Shown one piece after another: positions 35,361 through 44,453 of a DNA stretch of 64,000 nt. The DNA is taken from positions 144,884 through 208,883 of the forward strand of contig JAJVIN010000046.1 of NCBI GenBank assembly GCA_022071945.1, in the 5' to 3' direction. Within the stretch, counting starts at the first letter, position 1, and each line of letters starts with the position of its first letter. Below the pieces are notes generated by a model. It saw only the letters and a list, made by a program, of their open reading frames with translations, was not told the origin of the DNA and did not search any database. The position numbers and the translations under genes were made by a program. The stretch comes from Thermoanaerobaculia bacterium. Its GTDB lineage: Bacteria > Acidobacteriota > Thermoanaerobaculia > UBA5066.

Positions 35361-38189
35361 ATGCACTCACGAGCCCTTTTTCTGGCCGCTCTTTTCCTGG
35401 CGGCGACCCGCGCGTTTTCGGGTCCGGCCCCGGCGCCCTTCGCCTCTCCCGCCGTCGTTTCCCTGGCGGGCCGGGTGGTCCTGGCCGACGATCTCACCTT
35501 TGAGGGAGTCCGGATCGGAGGCCTCTCCGCGCTCCAGTTCGATCCGAAATCTGGAAGCTTCTGGGCGCTGTCGGACGACCGGGCCCAGCACGGCCCCGTT
35601 CGCGCGTACCGGTTTCGCCTGCAGATGTCGAACCCGAACGGCACCCCGCGAGAGAAGCCGCTCGTCGAGATCGAGGGAACGCTCGCTCTCTCGGATGCAA
35701 AGGGGCGTCCCTACGAGACCGGCTCGATCGATCCGGAGGGGTGGGCGGCGGCCCCGGATGGCGGCTGGTTTCTCTCCACCGAGCCGATCCTCGATCGAAA
35801 CGTGCCCCCGATCATCGCCAAGCTGTCGCCCGCGGGCAGGCTGGAAAAGCAGCTGGAACTCCCGGCGCATTTCCTGCCAGCTCCGGGCCGCGGCGTGAGG
35901 CACAACCTCGGTTTCGAGGCCCTCGGACTCTCACCCGACGGCCGCTGGCTCTTCGCGGCCGTCGAGAACGCGCTCGCGCAGGACGGCCCGGTCTCGAGCC
36001 AGGGCCAGGCGAGCCCGTGCCGGGTCCTGCGATTCGATCTCGTCAAGGGTGGCCGTCCCGCCGAATTCGTCTACACCGTCGAGCCCGTGAGCGCCAAGCC
36101 CCCCAGGGAACGCGGATTCCAGCTCAACGGCCTCTCGGACATCCTCGTCCTGGATCAGAACAGGGTGCTGGTGCTCGAACGGCAGTTCGTCGAGGGAGTC
36201 GGGAACCAGGCCCTCGTCTGGGAAGCGAGCTTCGACACCGCGACCGAAGTGTCCTCCCTCGATTCGCTTTCCTCGACGACGTGGGTCCCCGCGAGAAAGT
36301 CCATCCTGCTCGACCTGGCGGGAACGGGCGTACCGCTCGAGAACTTCGAGGGGATGACCTTCGGACCAGAGCTTCCCGACGGGCGGCGGACGCTCGTCAT
36401 CGTGAGTGACGACAACTTCAACGACAGCCAGGAAAGGACGACGTTCCTGGTTTACGCGCTGGATTTATCACCCGTGGCCATTTCGCGCGTGCAGGGATCC
36501 CGGCACCAGTCCCCCCTCGTGGGGAGCTGGCTTCGAGCCCTTCCAGGCGTGATCACGGGCATCGACCGGGACGGCCGCTTCCCAGGGTTCTGGATGGAAT
36601 CGGCCACGCCAGACGGCGACCCGTACACGTCCGAAGGCATCTTCGTGTCGTGGCCGGGCGCGGCGAGCCTGACCGTTGGAACGCCGGTCTCGGTCAATGG
36701 CCAGGTGGAGGAGTTCGCGCAACCCCGGGGACTCTCGGTGACCCGGATTCGGGGCGTCGCCGTGTCAGCATCCGGCGCGGGAGCCTCGCTGCCTCCCCCC
36801 GTGAAACTGTTTTCCGAGGTTTCGATCCCCAAGGTCATCTCATCTGAGGCCTTCTCGCGCTTCGATCCAGCCTCGTTCGCCATCGACCTGTGGGAAAGCC
36901 TCGAGGGAATGCGCGTCGAGATACCGGCGGGGACGGCCATCGGTCCCGCGTTGTCGCGGGGAGAGGTCTTCTACCGTCCGGACGGATTGGCTCCGATCCA
37001 GAATTCCAGGTTCGGCGGCCTGAGGCTGACATCCCCACTGCCTCCGCTGGAGAAGGTCTCGCTCGCCCCGCGAGCCGCCGGTCCCCCGCCCAAGGTCGAT
37101 GTGGGAGCCCGATTGAAGGGGCCGATCACCGGCATCGTCGACTACTCCGGGAGCATCTTCAAAATCCAGGTTCTCGCGCCCCTGACGGTCGAGAAGGAGA
37201 GTCCGGCCACACCCGCCGTCACATCCCTGGCCAAAGACCGCAAGCACCTGACGATGGCGACGTTCAACGTCGAGAACTTCTCCGTCGCCGGTCCCGCCGA
37301 CAAGGCCGCTCGCCTGGCCGAGTCGATCGCGAAAAGGCTCCTCTCGCCCGACATCCTCTCCCTGGAGGAAGTCCAGGACGACAGCGGGCCCGCGAAGGGA
37401 GATGGAGTCGTCACCTCGGCAAAGACCCTCGGGGCTCTCATCGACGCGATCGTGGCTGCCGGCGGGCCCCGGTACGAAGCAGCCTGGATCGACCCGATCG
37501 AGGGCAAGGAGGGAGGGCAGCCCGGCGGAAACATCCGGCTGGCCTTCCTGTGGAATCCCGAGCGAGTCGAGCTCGTCAAGCGGGGAACGGCCGGTCCTCT
37601 CGACGCGACGGAACCTCGAGGGAAGGGCAAGAAGCTCGAGCTCTCGCTGAGCCCCGGGCGAGTCGCCCCGTCCTCGAGTGCCTTCACGCTCGCCGAGGGA
37701 GAGGGGGTCAGGCGCTCACTGGCCGCCGAGTTCAGGTTCCGCGGCCGGACGGTCTTCGTGGTGGGGAATCACTGGTCGTCAAAGACCGACGACGACAAGC
37801 TCTTCGGGAACGTTCAGCCCCCGAAAACCCCGACGGTGCCACGGCGGATGGAACAGGCCAGGGAGATCCGGACCTTCCTCGAGAAGCTGCTCGCGGCCGA
37901 CCCGAAGGCGCGTGTCGTCGCCCTGGGAGACCTCAACGATCTCGAGTTCACGGAGTCCGTCCGGCACCTTTCCAGGGAACCGTTCGAGAACCTCATCCTC
38001 AAGGTTCCCGAGGCCGATCGCTACACCTTCAACTTCGAGGGGATGTCGCAGGTTCTCGACCACGTCGTCGTCTCGCCCGAGCTTTCGCGCGGGGCCGAAA
38101 TCGAGGTGGCTCACATCAACGCCGACTTCGCATTCACGAAGCGGACGAGCGACCACGACCCGGTGGTGGTGAGGTTCGAGATCCGGTAG
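35361..38189 (+). CDS. Secreted phytase-like esterase domain fused to endonuclease/exonuclease/phosphatase domain
   Basis: 942 residues. Signal peptide MHSRALFLAALFLAATRAFS. The N-terminal half matches the esterase-like-activity-of-phytase domain (GGLSALQFDPKSGSFWALSDDR, IDPEGWAAAPDGGWFLSTE, GFEALGLSPDGRWLFAAVEN, LENFEGMTFGPELPDGRRTLVIVSDDNFN). A middle OB-like linker follows, then from about 630 an EEP nuclease/phosphatase domain: TMATFNVENFSVAG, LSLEEVQDD, NHWSSKTDDD, VALGDLNDLEF, LDHVVVS and TSDHDPVVVRFE, which supply the Asn, Glu, His, Asp-x-Asn and His catalytic residues. ExeM-type extracellular nuclease plus phytase-like partner suggests phosphate scavenging from DNA or phosphoesters. 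Start 35361 gives a clean signal peptide; GGGGAG lies 12 nt upstream. Confidence 0.85.
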   Translation: MHSRALFLAALFLAATRAFSGPAPAPFASPAVVSLAGRVVLADDLTFEGVRIGGLSALQFDPKSGSFWALSDDRAQHGPVRAYRFRLQMSNPNGTPREKPLVEIEGTLALSDAKGRPYETGSIDPEGWAAAPDGGWFLSTEPILDRNVPPIIAKLSPAGRLEKQLELPAHFLPAPGRGVRHNLGFEALGLSPDGRWLFAAVENALAQDGPVSSQGQASPCRVLRFDLVKGGRPAEFVYTVEPVSAKPPRERGFQLNGLSDILVLDQNRVLVLERQFVEGVGNQALVWEASFDTATEVSSLDSLSSTTWVPARKSILLDLAGTGVPLENFEGMTFGPELPDGRRTLVIVSDDNFNDSQERTTFLVYALDLSPVAISRVQGSRHQSPLVGSWLRALPGVITGIDRDGRFPGFWMESATPDGDPYTSEGIFVSWPGAASLTVGTPVSVNGQVEEFAQPRGLSVTRIRGVAVSASGAGASLPPPVKLFSEVSIPKVISSEAFSRFDPASFAIDLWESLEGMRVEIPAGTAIGPALSRGEVFYRPDGLAPIQNSRFGGLRLTSPLPPLEKVSLAPRAAGPPPKVDVGARLKGPITGIVDYSGSIFKIQVLAPLTVEKESPATPAVTSLAKDRKHLTMATFNVENFSVAGPADKAARLAESIAKRLLSPDILSLEEVQDDSGPAKGDGVVTSAKTLGALIDAIVAAGGPRYEAAWIDPIEGKEGGQPGGNIRLAFLWNPERVELVKRGTAGPLDATEPRGKGKKLELSLSPGRVAPSSSAFTLAEGEGVRRSLAAEFRFRGRTVFVVGNHWSSKTDDDKLFGNVQPPKTPTVPRRMEQAREIRTFLEKLLAADPKARVVALGDLNDLEFTESVRHLSREPFENLILKVPEADRYTFNFEGMSQVLDHVVVSPELSRGAEIEVAHINADFAFTKRTSDHDPVVVRFEIR

Positions 38190-38206
38190 GCGCGGCGCGA
38201 CCCGGT

Positions 38207-40813
38207 CTACCGCAATCCCTCCGCGACGAACAGGTCCGAGAGGATCCGGCTGAAGGTGTAGACGTAGGCCTTCTCGTCGGGCGTCATCCGGAGTCTCGTG
38301 ATCGAGAGGACGCCCGACACGTCGGCGGGCTGGATCTGCCGGATCGGCTCTCTTTTCCCGGTCGCGACCTCGATTCGCGAAACCCGGGCGGGCAGGTCCC
38401 GGGACTGGTAGACGATGAGGTGCGTCCCGTCACGCGTCCACTGGACGGGGACCTCGCGAGGCTCCGCCCCCGGAACCATCCTCGCGGGCCTGTCCTCGAG
38501 GGAAAAGAGCCAGATCTTCTCTTCTGGCCCGGGAGCCGCCACCCACTTCCCGTCCGGGGAGACCGCCAGCGCGCCGAAGACGGAGTTCACACCCTCGCCT
38601 CCGGCCGGGCGGGGGGGGCCCGCGGCCGGGAAGTCCTGCAGCCAGAGGCTGACCGGCTTTCCGTCCTCGCTGCCGGCAATCAGGATGCTCGCTCCCGAAG
38701 GCATGAAGACGGCCCACTCCTGACGGACGAGCGCGCCGCGAGGGAACTCCTGGACTTTCCCCGCGCCCGCCGGCAGCGCGACGAGCTGGTGGGTCCCGTC
38801 GCTGCCCGTCCGGATCGCCAGGGCCCACTTCCCATCGGGAGACAGCGACGTCGCCTTGCCTTCTCCGAGGCGGATGGCCGGGCTGCCGTCGGTTCCCCTG
38901 ATGTACACGGCGTAGGCTGCGCCTCCCCCCTCTCCGTCCTCGGAGAAGAGAAGCGTCTTGCCGTCCGCCGAGAGGTCTTTCGCGTTCGAGTAGTCGAGCC
39001 AGGAGAGGTCTCTCTCCTGTTCGTCGCCAGGTCCCCGTCCGAAGGTCGACCGGCGGAGAAGGTCATGGCTGAGGAGGACGGAGCCGTCCCTTCCGACATC
39101 GTGCAGGGTCATACGGAGCGGAAGCGACGCGACGACGCGCTGCTTTCCTGACAGGTCCACCGCGTAAAGCGAGCGCCCGGTCTCCCGCAGGGCGGCCGTG
39201 AACCAGACTTCCTCGCCGCTCCGGCTGAAGGCCAAGCCCCAGACCCCCTTCCAGCCCTCCGAGAGAGTCCGTCTTTGACCCTTGTGAAAGACCTCGACCG
39301 AGCCCCGGTTGTCGCCCGGGACGGGGTGCAAGAGGAACGCGACTGTCTGGCCATCCGGCGAGACCCGGACGTGCGAGAGCCAGCCCGACGTTTCCAGGAG
39401 CGATTCGCCGGAGGGGAACTCCAGGCGCTTCTTCCCGGGAACGGCCCGGATGGAAGCGATCTTCTCGCCGTCGGGAGCCCAGTCCGCCCACTCCGCCCCC
39501 TCGGCGAGCTCCCTCGGAGCTCCCCCGACGAGCGGGATCCTGGCGAGGGTTCCGCGGGCAAACGAGCGGCCCGAGAGCAGGAGAACGAGCATCTCGCCCT
39601 TCGTGGAAACCGACAGGACGCTCGCGGACCGGTTCAGGACGGGGCGGGACTCTGGACTGCCCCTTCGGCTCTCGAAGATCTCGACGGGACGTCCCTCCCA
39701 CCCCGCGGCATGGAGAACGGCGTCGCCGGTCGAAGAGAAGCGGGCGGAGTGGATCGTCCCCCGGCGAAACGTCATCTGACTGTAGACAGGGGCCGGGCCT
39801 GCCGAAAAACGCCGCTGGGGCAGAAGCCAGATCGCCCCGGCGAGGATCAGGGCCGAAAGAACGATCGCCACGGGAAGGTGGAGGGGTCGCCCGGGCGCCC
39901 GGGGCCCCTCAGAAGCCGGCTTCAGGATGACGGTTGGAGTCGCGGACCGGGGTGCCGAGAGCTCCTCGAGGAGGACGCGGGCGTCTCCCATGTGCTGCAG
40001 CCGGGTCCGGATGTCTTTCCTCAGGCACTTGCCGATGAGGTCCCGAATGGCGGGAGGCGTATCCGCGGGCAGGGAGTCGAGGTCCGGCTCCCTCGTGAGG
40101 ACGGAGGCGAGAACATCCGACACGGTTTCCCCGTCGAACGGCCTCTTCCCCGTGAGCATCTCGACGAAGACCACTCCGAAGGCCCAGACGTCGCTGCGCC
40201 GGTCGACGGTCTTGCCCCGGGCCTGCTCCGGCGACATGTACGACGCCGTTCCCAGGATCACACCGGCTTCCGTGCCGAAATGATCGAGCGTCGGGGAATC
40301 GAGGAGGCTCCTGGGATGCTGGGGCGAGTCGGGAGAAAAGACCTTCGCGAGCCCGAAGTCGAGCACCTTCACGAGGCCGCTCGCGGTCACCTTGATGTTG
40401 GCGGGCTTGAGGTCGCGGTGAACGATGCCCTTCTCGTGGGCAGCCTCGAGAGCGTCGGCGATCTGCCGGCAGATCGGAATCGCCTCGGCGACCGGTATGG
40501 GACCGCGGGCAAGCCTCTGAAAAAGATCCTCGCCCTCGATCAACTCCAGGATCAAGGCGCGGGAGCCCCCTTGATCCTCGACTCCATGGATGGCCCCGAT
40601 GTTGGGGTGGTTCAGCTGCGCGAGGAACTGGGCCTCCCTCTCGAAGCGCAGGAGCCTCTCGGAATCGACGCTCAGGCTGGAGGAGAGGACCTTGACGGCG
40701 ACATCCCGGCCGAGCTTCAGATCGCGAGCCCGGTAGACCTCACCCATTCCCCCGGCGCCGATCGTCCCGAGGATCTCGTAGGAACCGATGCGGGCCCCGG
40801 GCGCGAGCGTCAT
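38207..40813 (-). CDS. Ser/Thr protein kinase with extracytoplasmic TolB-like propeller
   Basis: 868 residues, the architecture most typical of Acidobacteriota. Kinase domain about 10-275: TIGAGGMGEVYRARD, VAVKVLSS, GIVHRDLKPANI, LDFGLAK, GTASYMSPEQARGK, RLQHMGDARVLLEEL. One transmembrane helix near 312-330 (LPVAIVLSALILAGAIWLLP), then WD40/TolB-like blades (AEWADWAPDGEKIAS, SHVRVSPDGQTVAFLL, GLAFSRSGEEVWFTA, KDLSADGKTLLFSED, TSLSPDGKWALAI, LAVSPDGKWVAAPG). It probably senses an extracytoplasmic ligand and phosphorylates cytoplasmic targets. No Shine-Dalgarno before ATG 40813; a TAGGAT (40881-40886) upstream may be the -10. Convergent with the phytase-nuclease gene. Confidence 0.92.
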   Translation of the reverse strand: MTLAPGARIGSYEILGTIGAGGMGEVYRARDLKLGRDVAVKVLSSSLSVDSERLLRFEREAQFLAQLNHPNIGAIHGVEDQGGSRALILELIEGEDLFQRLARGPIPVAEAIPICRQIADALEAAHEKGIVHRDLKPANIKVTASGLVKVLDFGLAKVFSPDSPQHPRSLLDSPTLDHFGTEAGVILGTASYMSPEQARGKTVDRRSDVWAFGVVFVEMLTGKRPFDGETVSDVLASVLTREPDLDSLPADTPPAIRDLIGKCLRKDIRTRLQHMGDARVLLEELSAPRSATPTVILKPASEGPRAPGRPLHLPVAIVLSALILAGAIWLLPQRRFSAGPAPVYSQMTFRRGTIHSARFSSTGDAVLHAAGWEGRPVEIFESRRGSPESRPVLNRSASVLSVSTKGEMLVLLLSGRSFARGTLARIPLVGGAPRELAEGAEWADWAPDGEKIASIRAVPGKKRLEFPSGESLLETSGWLSHVRVSPDGQTVAFLLHPVPGDNRGSVEVFHKGQRRTLSEGWKGVWGLAFSRSGEEVWFTAALRETGRSLYAVDLSGKQRVVASLPLRMTLHDVGRDGSVLLSHDLLRRSTFGRGPGDEQERDLSWLDYSNAKDLSADGKTLLFSEDGEGGGAAYAVYIRGTDGSPAIRLGEGKATSLSPDGKWALAIRTGSDGTHQLVALPAGAGKVQEFPRGALVRQEWAVFMPSGASILIAGSEDGKPVSLWLQDFPAAGPPRPAGGEGVNSVFGALAVSPDGKWVAAPGPEEKIWLFSLEDRPARMVPGAEPREVPVQWTRDGTHLIVYQSRDLPARVSRIEVATGKREPIRQIQPADVSGVLSITRLRMTPDEKAYVYTFSRILSDLFVAEGLR

Positions 40814-40975
40814 CCGCGGCTGCGGCCCCGGATCCGGCTCCGTCCCAGGCGCCGGTCCGCTGGAGGTGTCATGACCCGGAATCCTAGCAGCGGGCCCGGC
40901 GCCGTCTCATCCCGCCCTCCCGGCCGAATCGACGAGTCCTCTTTTCTTCCCTCCGGCGGCTGTGCAGGAGAGGTG

Positions 40976-40986
40976 TACACTATAGG
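40976..40986 (+). promoter_or_regulatory. -10 region of the 41.0-kb gene
   Basis: TACACTATAGG contains two overlapping -10-like hexamers (TACACT, TATAGG) about 30 nt before ATG 41014, leaving room for the GGGGAGGG ribosome site. An AT-rich spot in a GC-rich gap. Confidence 0.45.
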
Positions 40987-41013
40987 TTTTACATTTCGCA
41001 GGGGAGGGCTCTC

Positions 41014-42087
41014 ATGTGGGTACGTGGGCATGTGCGAGATCCAAAGGCCGGCCTCAATAGATGGACCCGGCAGCTGCTCGAAAAACCGCTTCAGCTCTTC
41101 CGCTCCTTCTCGGTCTCGCCTCCTGACGGGACGGAGAGGATCACGACCTACTCGACCGATTCGAGGGGGAACCGGATCGGGAATTCCCGAGGGACGTTCG
41201 AGAAGCCGACCGAGGTCGCGATAGACGGCATGTTCTCGCGCTTCTTCAGGGATGGGGTGAGTTCCCACCAGGGCGAGTACCGGTTCGCCAACGTGGACAA
41301 GCCCGTCGGGTACATCAAGCTCCAGCCCGCGACCGACCCCCGGCTCCTGGGAGCCCTGACCTTCGACGTCAAGCTGAACCCTGCCGCCGACCGGATTCCG
41401 TGTTACTTCCTTCCGTGGGAGAGCAAGACGATCGTCGAGATGACGATCCCGGAGAAGCGGACCTACAGCGACGAGGACGACGATCCGTACCTCTTCTTCA
41501 CCGCCGCCATCAACGGTTGCTCGGTGTTCGTGAAGGGCGACCCGAGGCACCCCACCATCGCCCACCTCGGGATCTCGCAGGGAACGACCCCATACGGGAA
41601 TGACGCCGCGCAGTTCTGGCGCGACCTCTACACGGCCCACCGCTCCTCAAACGGCGACTTTCGGGGCACGGTCTTCGAGGTCAACAACACCGACTACATC
41701 AACCAGACGGGGGAATCGGGCAAGGCACAGACTCTCAATGCTGACCGGTACAAGCGGTGGCTCGACCGCATGCCTCCGGGCCCGTTCTCCATCGAACAGG
41801 TGATCCCGTGGGGGTGTGTCTTCGGGATCCGCTACGGCCGCCTCTGGAGCTTCTACCTGCAAGAAAACGCGACCATCCAGCGTTACCGGCTCTTCAAGCA
41901 GTCGCAGCAGAAGACCGTCTCGACGACCGAGCGGGGGTTCCTCGGGCGGCAGCGGACCGTCGACCGCGAGGTCACCGAGACCGTCGAGGTCAAGGAGTAC
42001 CACAACGTCAACCGGCCCATGCTCGTGAGGCCCTTTTTCCCGGGGCCGGGCCGGGCCACGTTCGAGCCGGAATTCAGAAAGGTCTGA
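41014..42087 (+). CDS. Uncharacterised protein with Gly-Cys-Ser...His motif (possible CNF/CheD-like fold)
   Basis: 357 residues, no signal peptide, not a family I can name. A central beta-rich region (AIDGMFSRFFRDGVSSHQGEYRF, DPYLFFTAAINGCSVFVKGDPRHPTIAHLGIS) contains Cys169 in INGCSV and His184 in IAHLG, 15 apart. This is the spacing and context seen in Cys-His deamidases of the CNF1/CheD class. The C-terminal part is charged (QTVSTTERGFLGRQRTVDREVTETVEV). A second protein at 43197-44291 shows a similar Cys-Ser-x-F...His block. Start supported by GGGGAGGG five nt upstream. No toxin-export or immunity gene is evident. Functional assignment is a hypothesis only. Confidence 0.72.
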   Translation: MWVRGHVRDPKAGLNRWTRQLLEKPLQLFRSFSVSPPDGTERITTYSTDSRGNRIGNSRGTFEKPTEVAIDGMFSRFFRDGVSSHQGEYRFANVDKPVGYIKLQPATDPRLLGALTFDVKLNPAADRIPCYFLPWESKTIVEMTIPEKRTYSDEDDDPYLFFTAAINGCSVFVKGDPRHPTIAHLGISQGTTPYGNDAAQFWRDLYTAHRSSNGDFRGTVFEVNNTDYINQTGESGKAQTLNADRYKRWLDRMPPGPFSIEQVIPWGCVFGIRYGRLWSFYLQENATIQRYRLFKQSQQKTVSTTERGFLGRQRTVDREVTETVEVKEYHNVNRPMLVRPFFPGPGRATFEPEFRKV

Positions 42088-42277
42088 ACCCGCACCGGGG
42101 CGGCACGAGTGTCGTCGAAGAGATCCTGCCGGCCCCCTTCGTCTCCGAGGGAGCGTTCGATCCTTGTGCCCTTGTCCCGGGCAGGAGCGACGGGACCGCC
42201 GATCGATGGTAGAACTCGCGGTCTACCCGGGTGGGACGGCCGGGCCCAGGGCCTCCTGCACCTCGGAAGGAGCATTC

Positions 42278-42670
42278 TTGAAACTGGTTCGCCTCGCCCT
42301 CGCCACCGTTCTTCTCGTCTTCGTTCCCGGCTTCCTCTCGGCTCAGAACCCCTCGGCGGCCGCCGAGAGCCCTCAGGCAAAGGTCTACGAGACCTATCTG
42401 AAGGCCGTGGCCGCCAAGGACGCGAAGGCCCTGAAGACGATCCTGATCCCGTCGATCGCCAAGCAGATCGACGAGGACAAGAACGTTGCAAAGAGTCTCG
42501 AGAGCCTCAAGCAGCGAGCCCCGAAGAAGGTCCAGTACCTCAGGGTCGAGGAGGACAAGAACGCCGCGACACTCTATTGCGATTCGGAAACGATGACCGG
42601 CACGGTCACGATGGAGAAGGTCGAGGGCCGGTGGCGGATCGGTCTGCAGATGTGGAAGTCAAAGCAGTAA
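42278..42670 (+). CDS. Small exported protein, SnoaL/DUF4878-like
   Basis: 130 residues from TTG 42278, supported by GAAGGAG 5 nt upstream; the frame is open further 5' but gives no signal peptide. MKLVRLALATVLLVFVPGFLSAQN is a clear export signal. The rest (VYETYLKAVAAKDAKALKTILIPSIAKQIDED, VEGRWRIGLQMWK) resembles the NTF2/SnoaL-like fold of DUF4878-type lipoproteins (a helix pair, then a strand that ends in a W-R-I motif), but without a lipobox Cys. No catalytic residues can be assigned. Confidence 0.75.
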   Translation: MKLVRLALATVLLVFVPGFLSAQNPSAAAESPQAKVYETYLKAVAAKDAKALKTILIPSIAKQIDEDKNVAKSLESLKQRAPKKVQYLRVEEDKNAATLYCDSETMTGTVTMEKVEGRWRIGLQMWKSKQ

Positions 42671-42704
42671 CGCGGTCCGCCTCGAAGACCCGATCGAAGC
42701 CAGC

Positions 42705-42710
42705 TAGACT
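42705..42710 (+). promoter_or_regulatory. -10 box of PNPOx-like gene; leaderless start predicted
   Basis: TAGACT, 6 nt before ATG 42717, with no Shine-Dalgarno. Same hexamer as before hslV. Confidence 0.5.
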
Positions 42711-42716
42711 CCGCTC

Positions 42717-43187
42717 ATGACGGTCTACTCCGAAGCCCTGGAGCTCATTCAGTCGGAACGCTGGGCGGCCCTCGCCACGATTCACGAGGGACACCCCCTC
42801 GCCTCGTCCGTCGCGTATGTCGTGGAACCGGGATCGGCCGGCCTGCTTTTTCACCTTAGCCAGATGGCGGCTCACACAGAGGCCCTCCTCGCGAATCCAT
42901 CCGCCTCTCTCGTGGTCAGCCGCCCCGACACGGGCCAGGGGGATCCACAGCTCCTGCCCCGCCTCACGCTGAATGGAACCGTGGAGGCCCTGGACCCCAG
43001 CTCCGAGGAGTACGCCGCCGCGCGTCGGCTCTACATCACGAGGCTTCCCGGCGCCGCCGAGCGATTCGAGCTCGGGGACTTCATCCTCTTCCGCTTCACG
43101 ATCGAGACCGCCCGCTACGTCGGCGGCTTTGGCCGCGCCGCCCGGATGACGGGGGAGCAGCTGAAGGCCGCGGCCCGGAATTCCTGA
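42717..43187 (+). CDS. Pyridoxamine 5'-phosphate oxidase-fold protein (HugZ-like)
   Basis: 156 residues. The split-barrel flavin-binding fold is indicated by ALELIQSERWAALATIHEGHPLASSVAYVVEP, FHLSQMAAHTEALLANPSASLVVS, RLTLNGTVEAL and FILFRFTIETARYVGGFGRA, the last being typical of the HugZ/haem-utilisation or heme-degrading branch. Lacks the C-terminal DUF2470 of full-length HugZ. Probable cytoplasmic flavin or haem binding oxidoreductase; substrate unknown. Convergent with the 43.2-kb gene, 9 nt apart. Confidence 0.88.
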   Translation: MTVYSEALELIQSERWAALATIHEGHPLASSVAYVVEPGSAGLLFHLSQMAAHTEALLANPSASLVVSRPDTGQGDPQLLPRLTLNGTVEALDPSSEEYAAARRLYITRLPGAAERFELGDFILFRFTIETARYVGGFGRAARMTGEQLKAAARNS

Positions 43188-43196
43188 GCCCCGCCC

Positions 43197-44291
43197 TCAG
43201 GCTTTCGTCGGATAGATCCGGATCGCTTTGACGATGTGGTTGTCGACGATTTCCTGCGAGAAGACCTTCCACTGCCCGGTCGGCCGCTTGAACCCGACGA
43301 TGTACATCCCGCTCGAGCCGCCACCCTGGATGCGCGGGTCGTACCCGTCCCTCAACCCGGTCATGTTCGAGTATCCGCGCCCGTAGACGAGGAGCTGCCC
43401 GGTCCCGGGATTCCCATTCGCGAAGTCTCCCTTTCCCACGGCTGGCTCCTGGACCCCCGAGAGCTGCTGAGCGAGCTTCGTCCCGCTGCTGAACGGATGC
43501 GGGCGGCCGGGAACGCTCGGCGAGATGTGGGCGCCGAGGAGCCGTCCAGCGTCCTTCAGGCAGAACGAGCAACCGGTGAACTGGGTCGTGACCATGACGG
43601 AGGCGCCGTCGAATTCCGTGCCGTTCATGGCCCCGAAGGAACCGCTGTCTTCCGTGACTCCGCGCCGGGGCACGTCGGTCCAGTGGACGGCCGGAACGCT
43701 GACCGCCTTGAAGGAGTACCCTCCGAGCCCCTTCGGCGCGATCGTGTAGCGGTCCTTCAGCTCGTCGAAACCGAACTCGAAGTCGAGGACGTTCTGGTCC
43801 CCCTGGGTGCCGTCGATCTTGCTGCTCCCCTGGATGAAAAGCCGGTTCCGCCTCAGAAACGCCTTCGTGTAGAGCTTCAGCCCGTTGTCGAAGACCCACT
43901 TGTGCGCGACGAGACCGCCGCCCTTCTTCTCGGAGACGATCCACGCCTTCTCCATCGACCGCTTGAAGTCGTACACCAGGTCGATCCCCGGGGTCAGCTT
44001 CGCCTGCTCGGCCCGCTCGTGGTTTTCCATGGCCTCCCACAGGAGGTGGATCGCGCGCCTCAAAGCCCTCTGTCCCTCTGTCCCGGAGTGGTGGACCTTC
44101 GCCATCGACATCCCGCGGGAGAAGTTGCGGATCTCCTGCCTCGAGGACCCCGTCGGGAGCTTCCTCTTGATGAAGTCGGATACGAACGTCGAGACGGCGA
44201 GCTTCATCCTGGCCGGGACGAGAGTCGTGCCGGCGATGAAGTTGAAGGCGTCGTCTATCCTGGCCTGGTCGTCCTTCGTAATGAAAGCCAT
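43197..44291 (-). CDS. Uncharacterised protein with Cys-Ser...His motif, second copy
   Basis: 364 residues, unrecognised. The N-terminal helical half (DQARIDDAFNFIAGTTLVPARMKLAVSTFVSDFIKRKL, IHLLWEAMENHERAEQAKLTPGIDLVYDF) resembles a carrier or regulatory helical bundle. The C-terminal half contains GASVMVTTQFTGCSFCLKDAGRLLGAHISPS: Cys241 and His255, 14 apart, comparable to Cys169/His184 of the gene at 41.0 kb. It continues with GQLLVYGRGYSN and IYIVGFKRPTGQWKVFSQ-type strands. The start at 44291 has no ribosome site; an alternative in-frame GTG a few codons upstream overlaps AAAGGAGGG. TATACT at 44360-44365 is the likely -10. Divergent from hslV. Confidence 0.72.
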   Translation of the reverse strand: MAFITKDDQARIDDAFNFIAGTTLVPARMKLAVSTFVSDFIKRKLPTGSSRQEIRNFSRGMSMAKVHHSGTEGQRALRRAIHLLWEAMENHERAEQAKLTPGIDLVYDFKRSMEKAWIVSEKKGGGLVAHKWVFDNGLKLYTKAFLRRNRLFIQGSSKIDGTQGDQNVLDFEFGFDELKDRYTIAPKGLGGYSFKAVSVPAVHWTDVPRRGVTEDSGSFGAMNGTEFDGASVMVTTQFTGCSFCLKDAGRLLGAHISPSVPGRPHPFSSGTKLAQQLSGVQEPAVGKGDFANGNPGTGQLLVYGRGYSNMTGLRDGYDPRIQGGGSSGMYIVGFKRPTGQWKVFSQEIVDNHIVKAIRIYPTKA

Positions 44292-44359
44292 CGAATCAGC
44301 GTGACCGGCCCCTCGGGAGCCCGCCACCCCTCCTTTCACTCGATCTCCTGGATGGCAGA

Positions 44360-44365
44360 AGTATA
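44360..44365 (-). promoter_or_regulatory. -10 box of the 43.2-44.3-kb gene
   Basis: TATACT on the minus strand, about 68 nt before ATG 44291; no convincing -35. The AAAGGAGGGG at about 44331 lies within the predicted leader. Confidence 0.45.
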
Positions 44366-44440
44366 GGCGTCGCGGTCCCTGGCGCCGTGGGGAAAACCGA
44401 TGGGAAGGGAGCTTCTCCGCGGATTCTTCTTCAACGGGGC

Positions 44441-44446
44441 TAGACT
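44441..44446 (+). promoter_or_regulatory. -10 box of hslVU operon; leaderless start predicted
   Basis: TAGACT, then 7 nt (CCCCCGG), then GTG 44454. No Shine-Dalgarno. It decides the hslV start over the in-frame ATG at 44401. Confidence 0.6.
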
Positions 44447-44453
44447 CCCCCGG

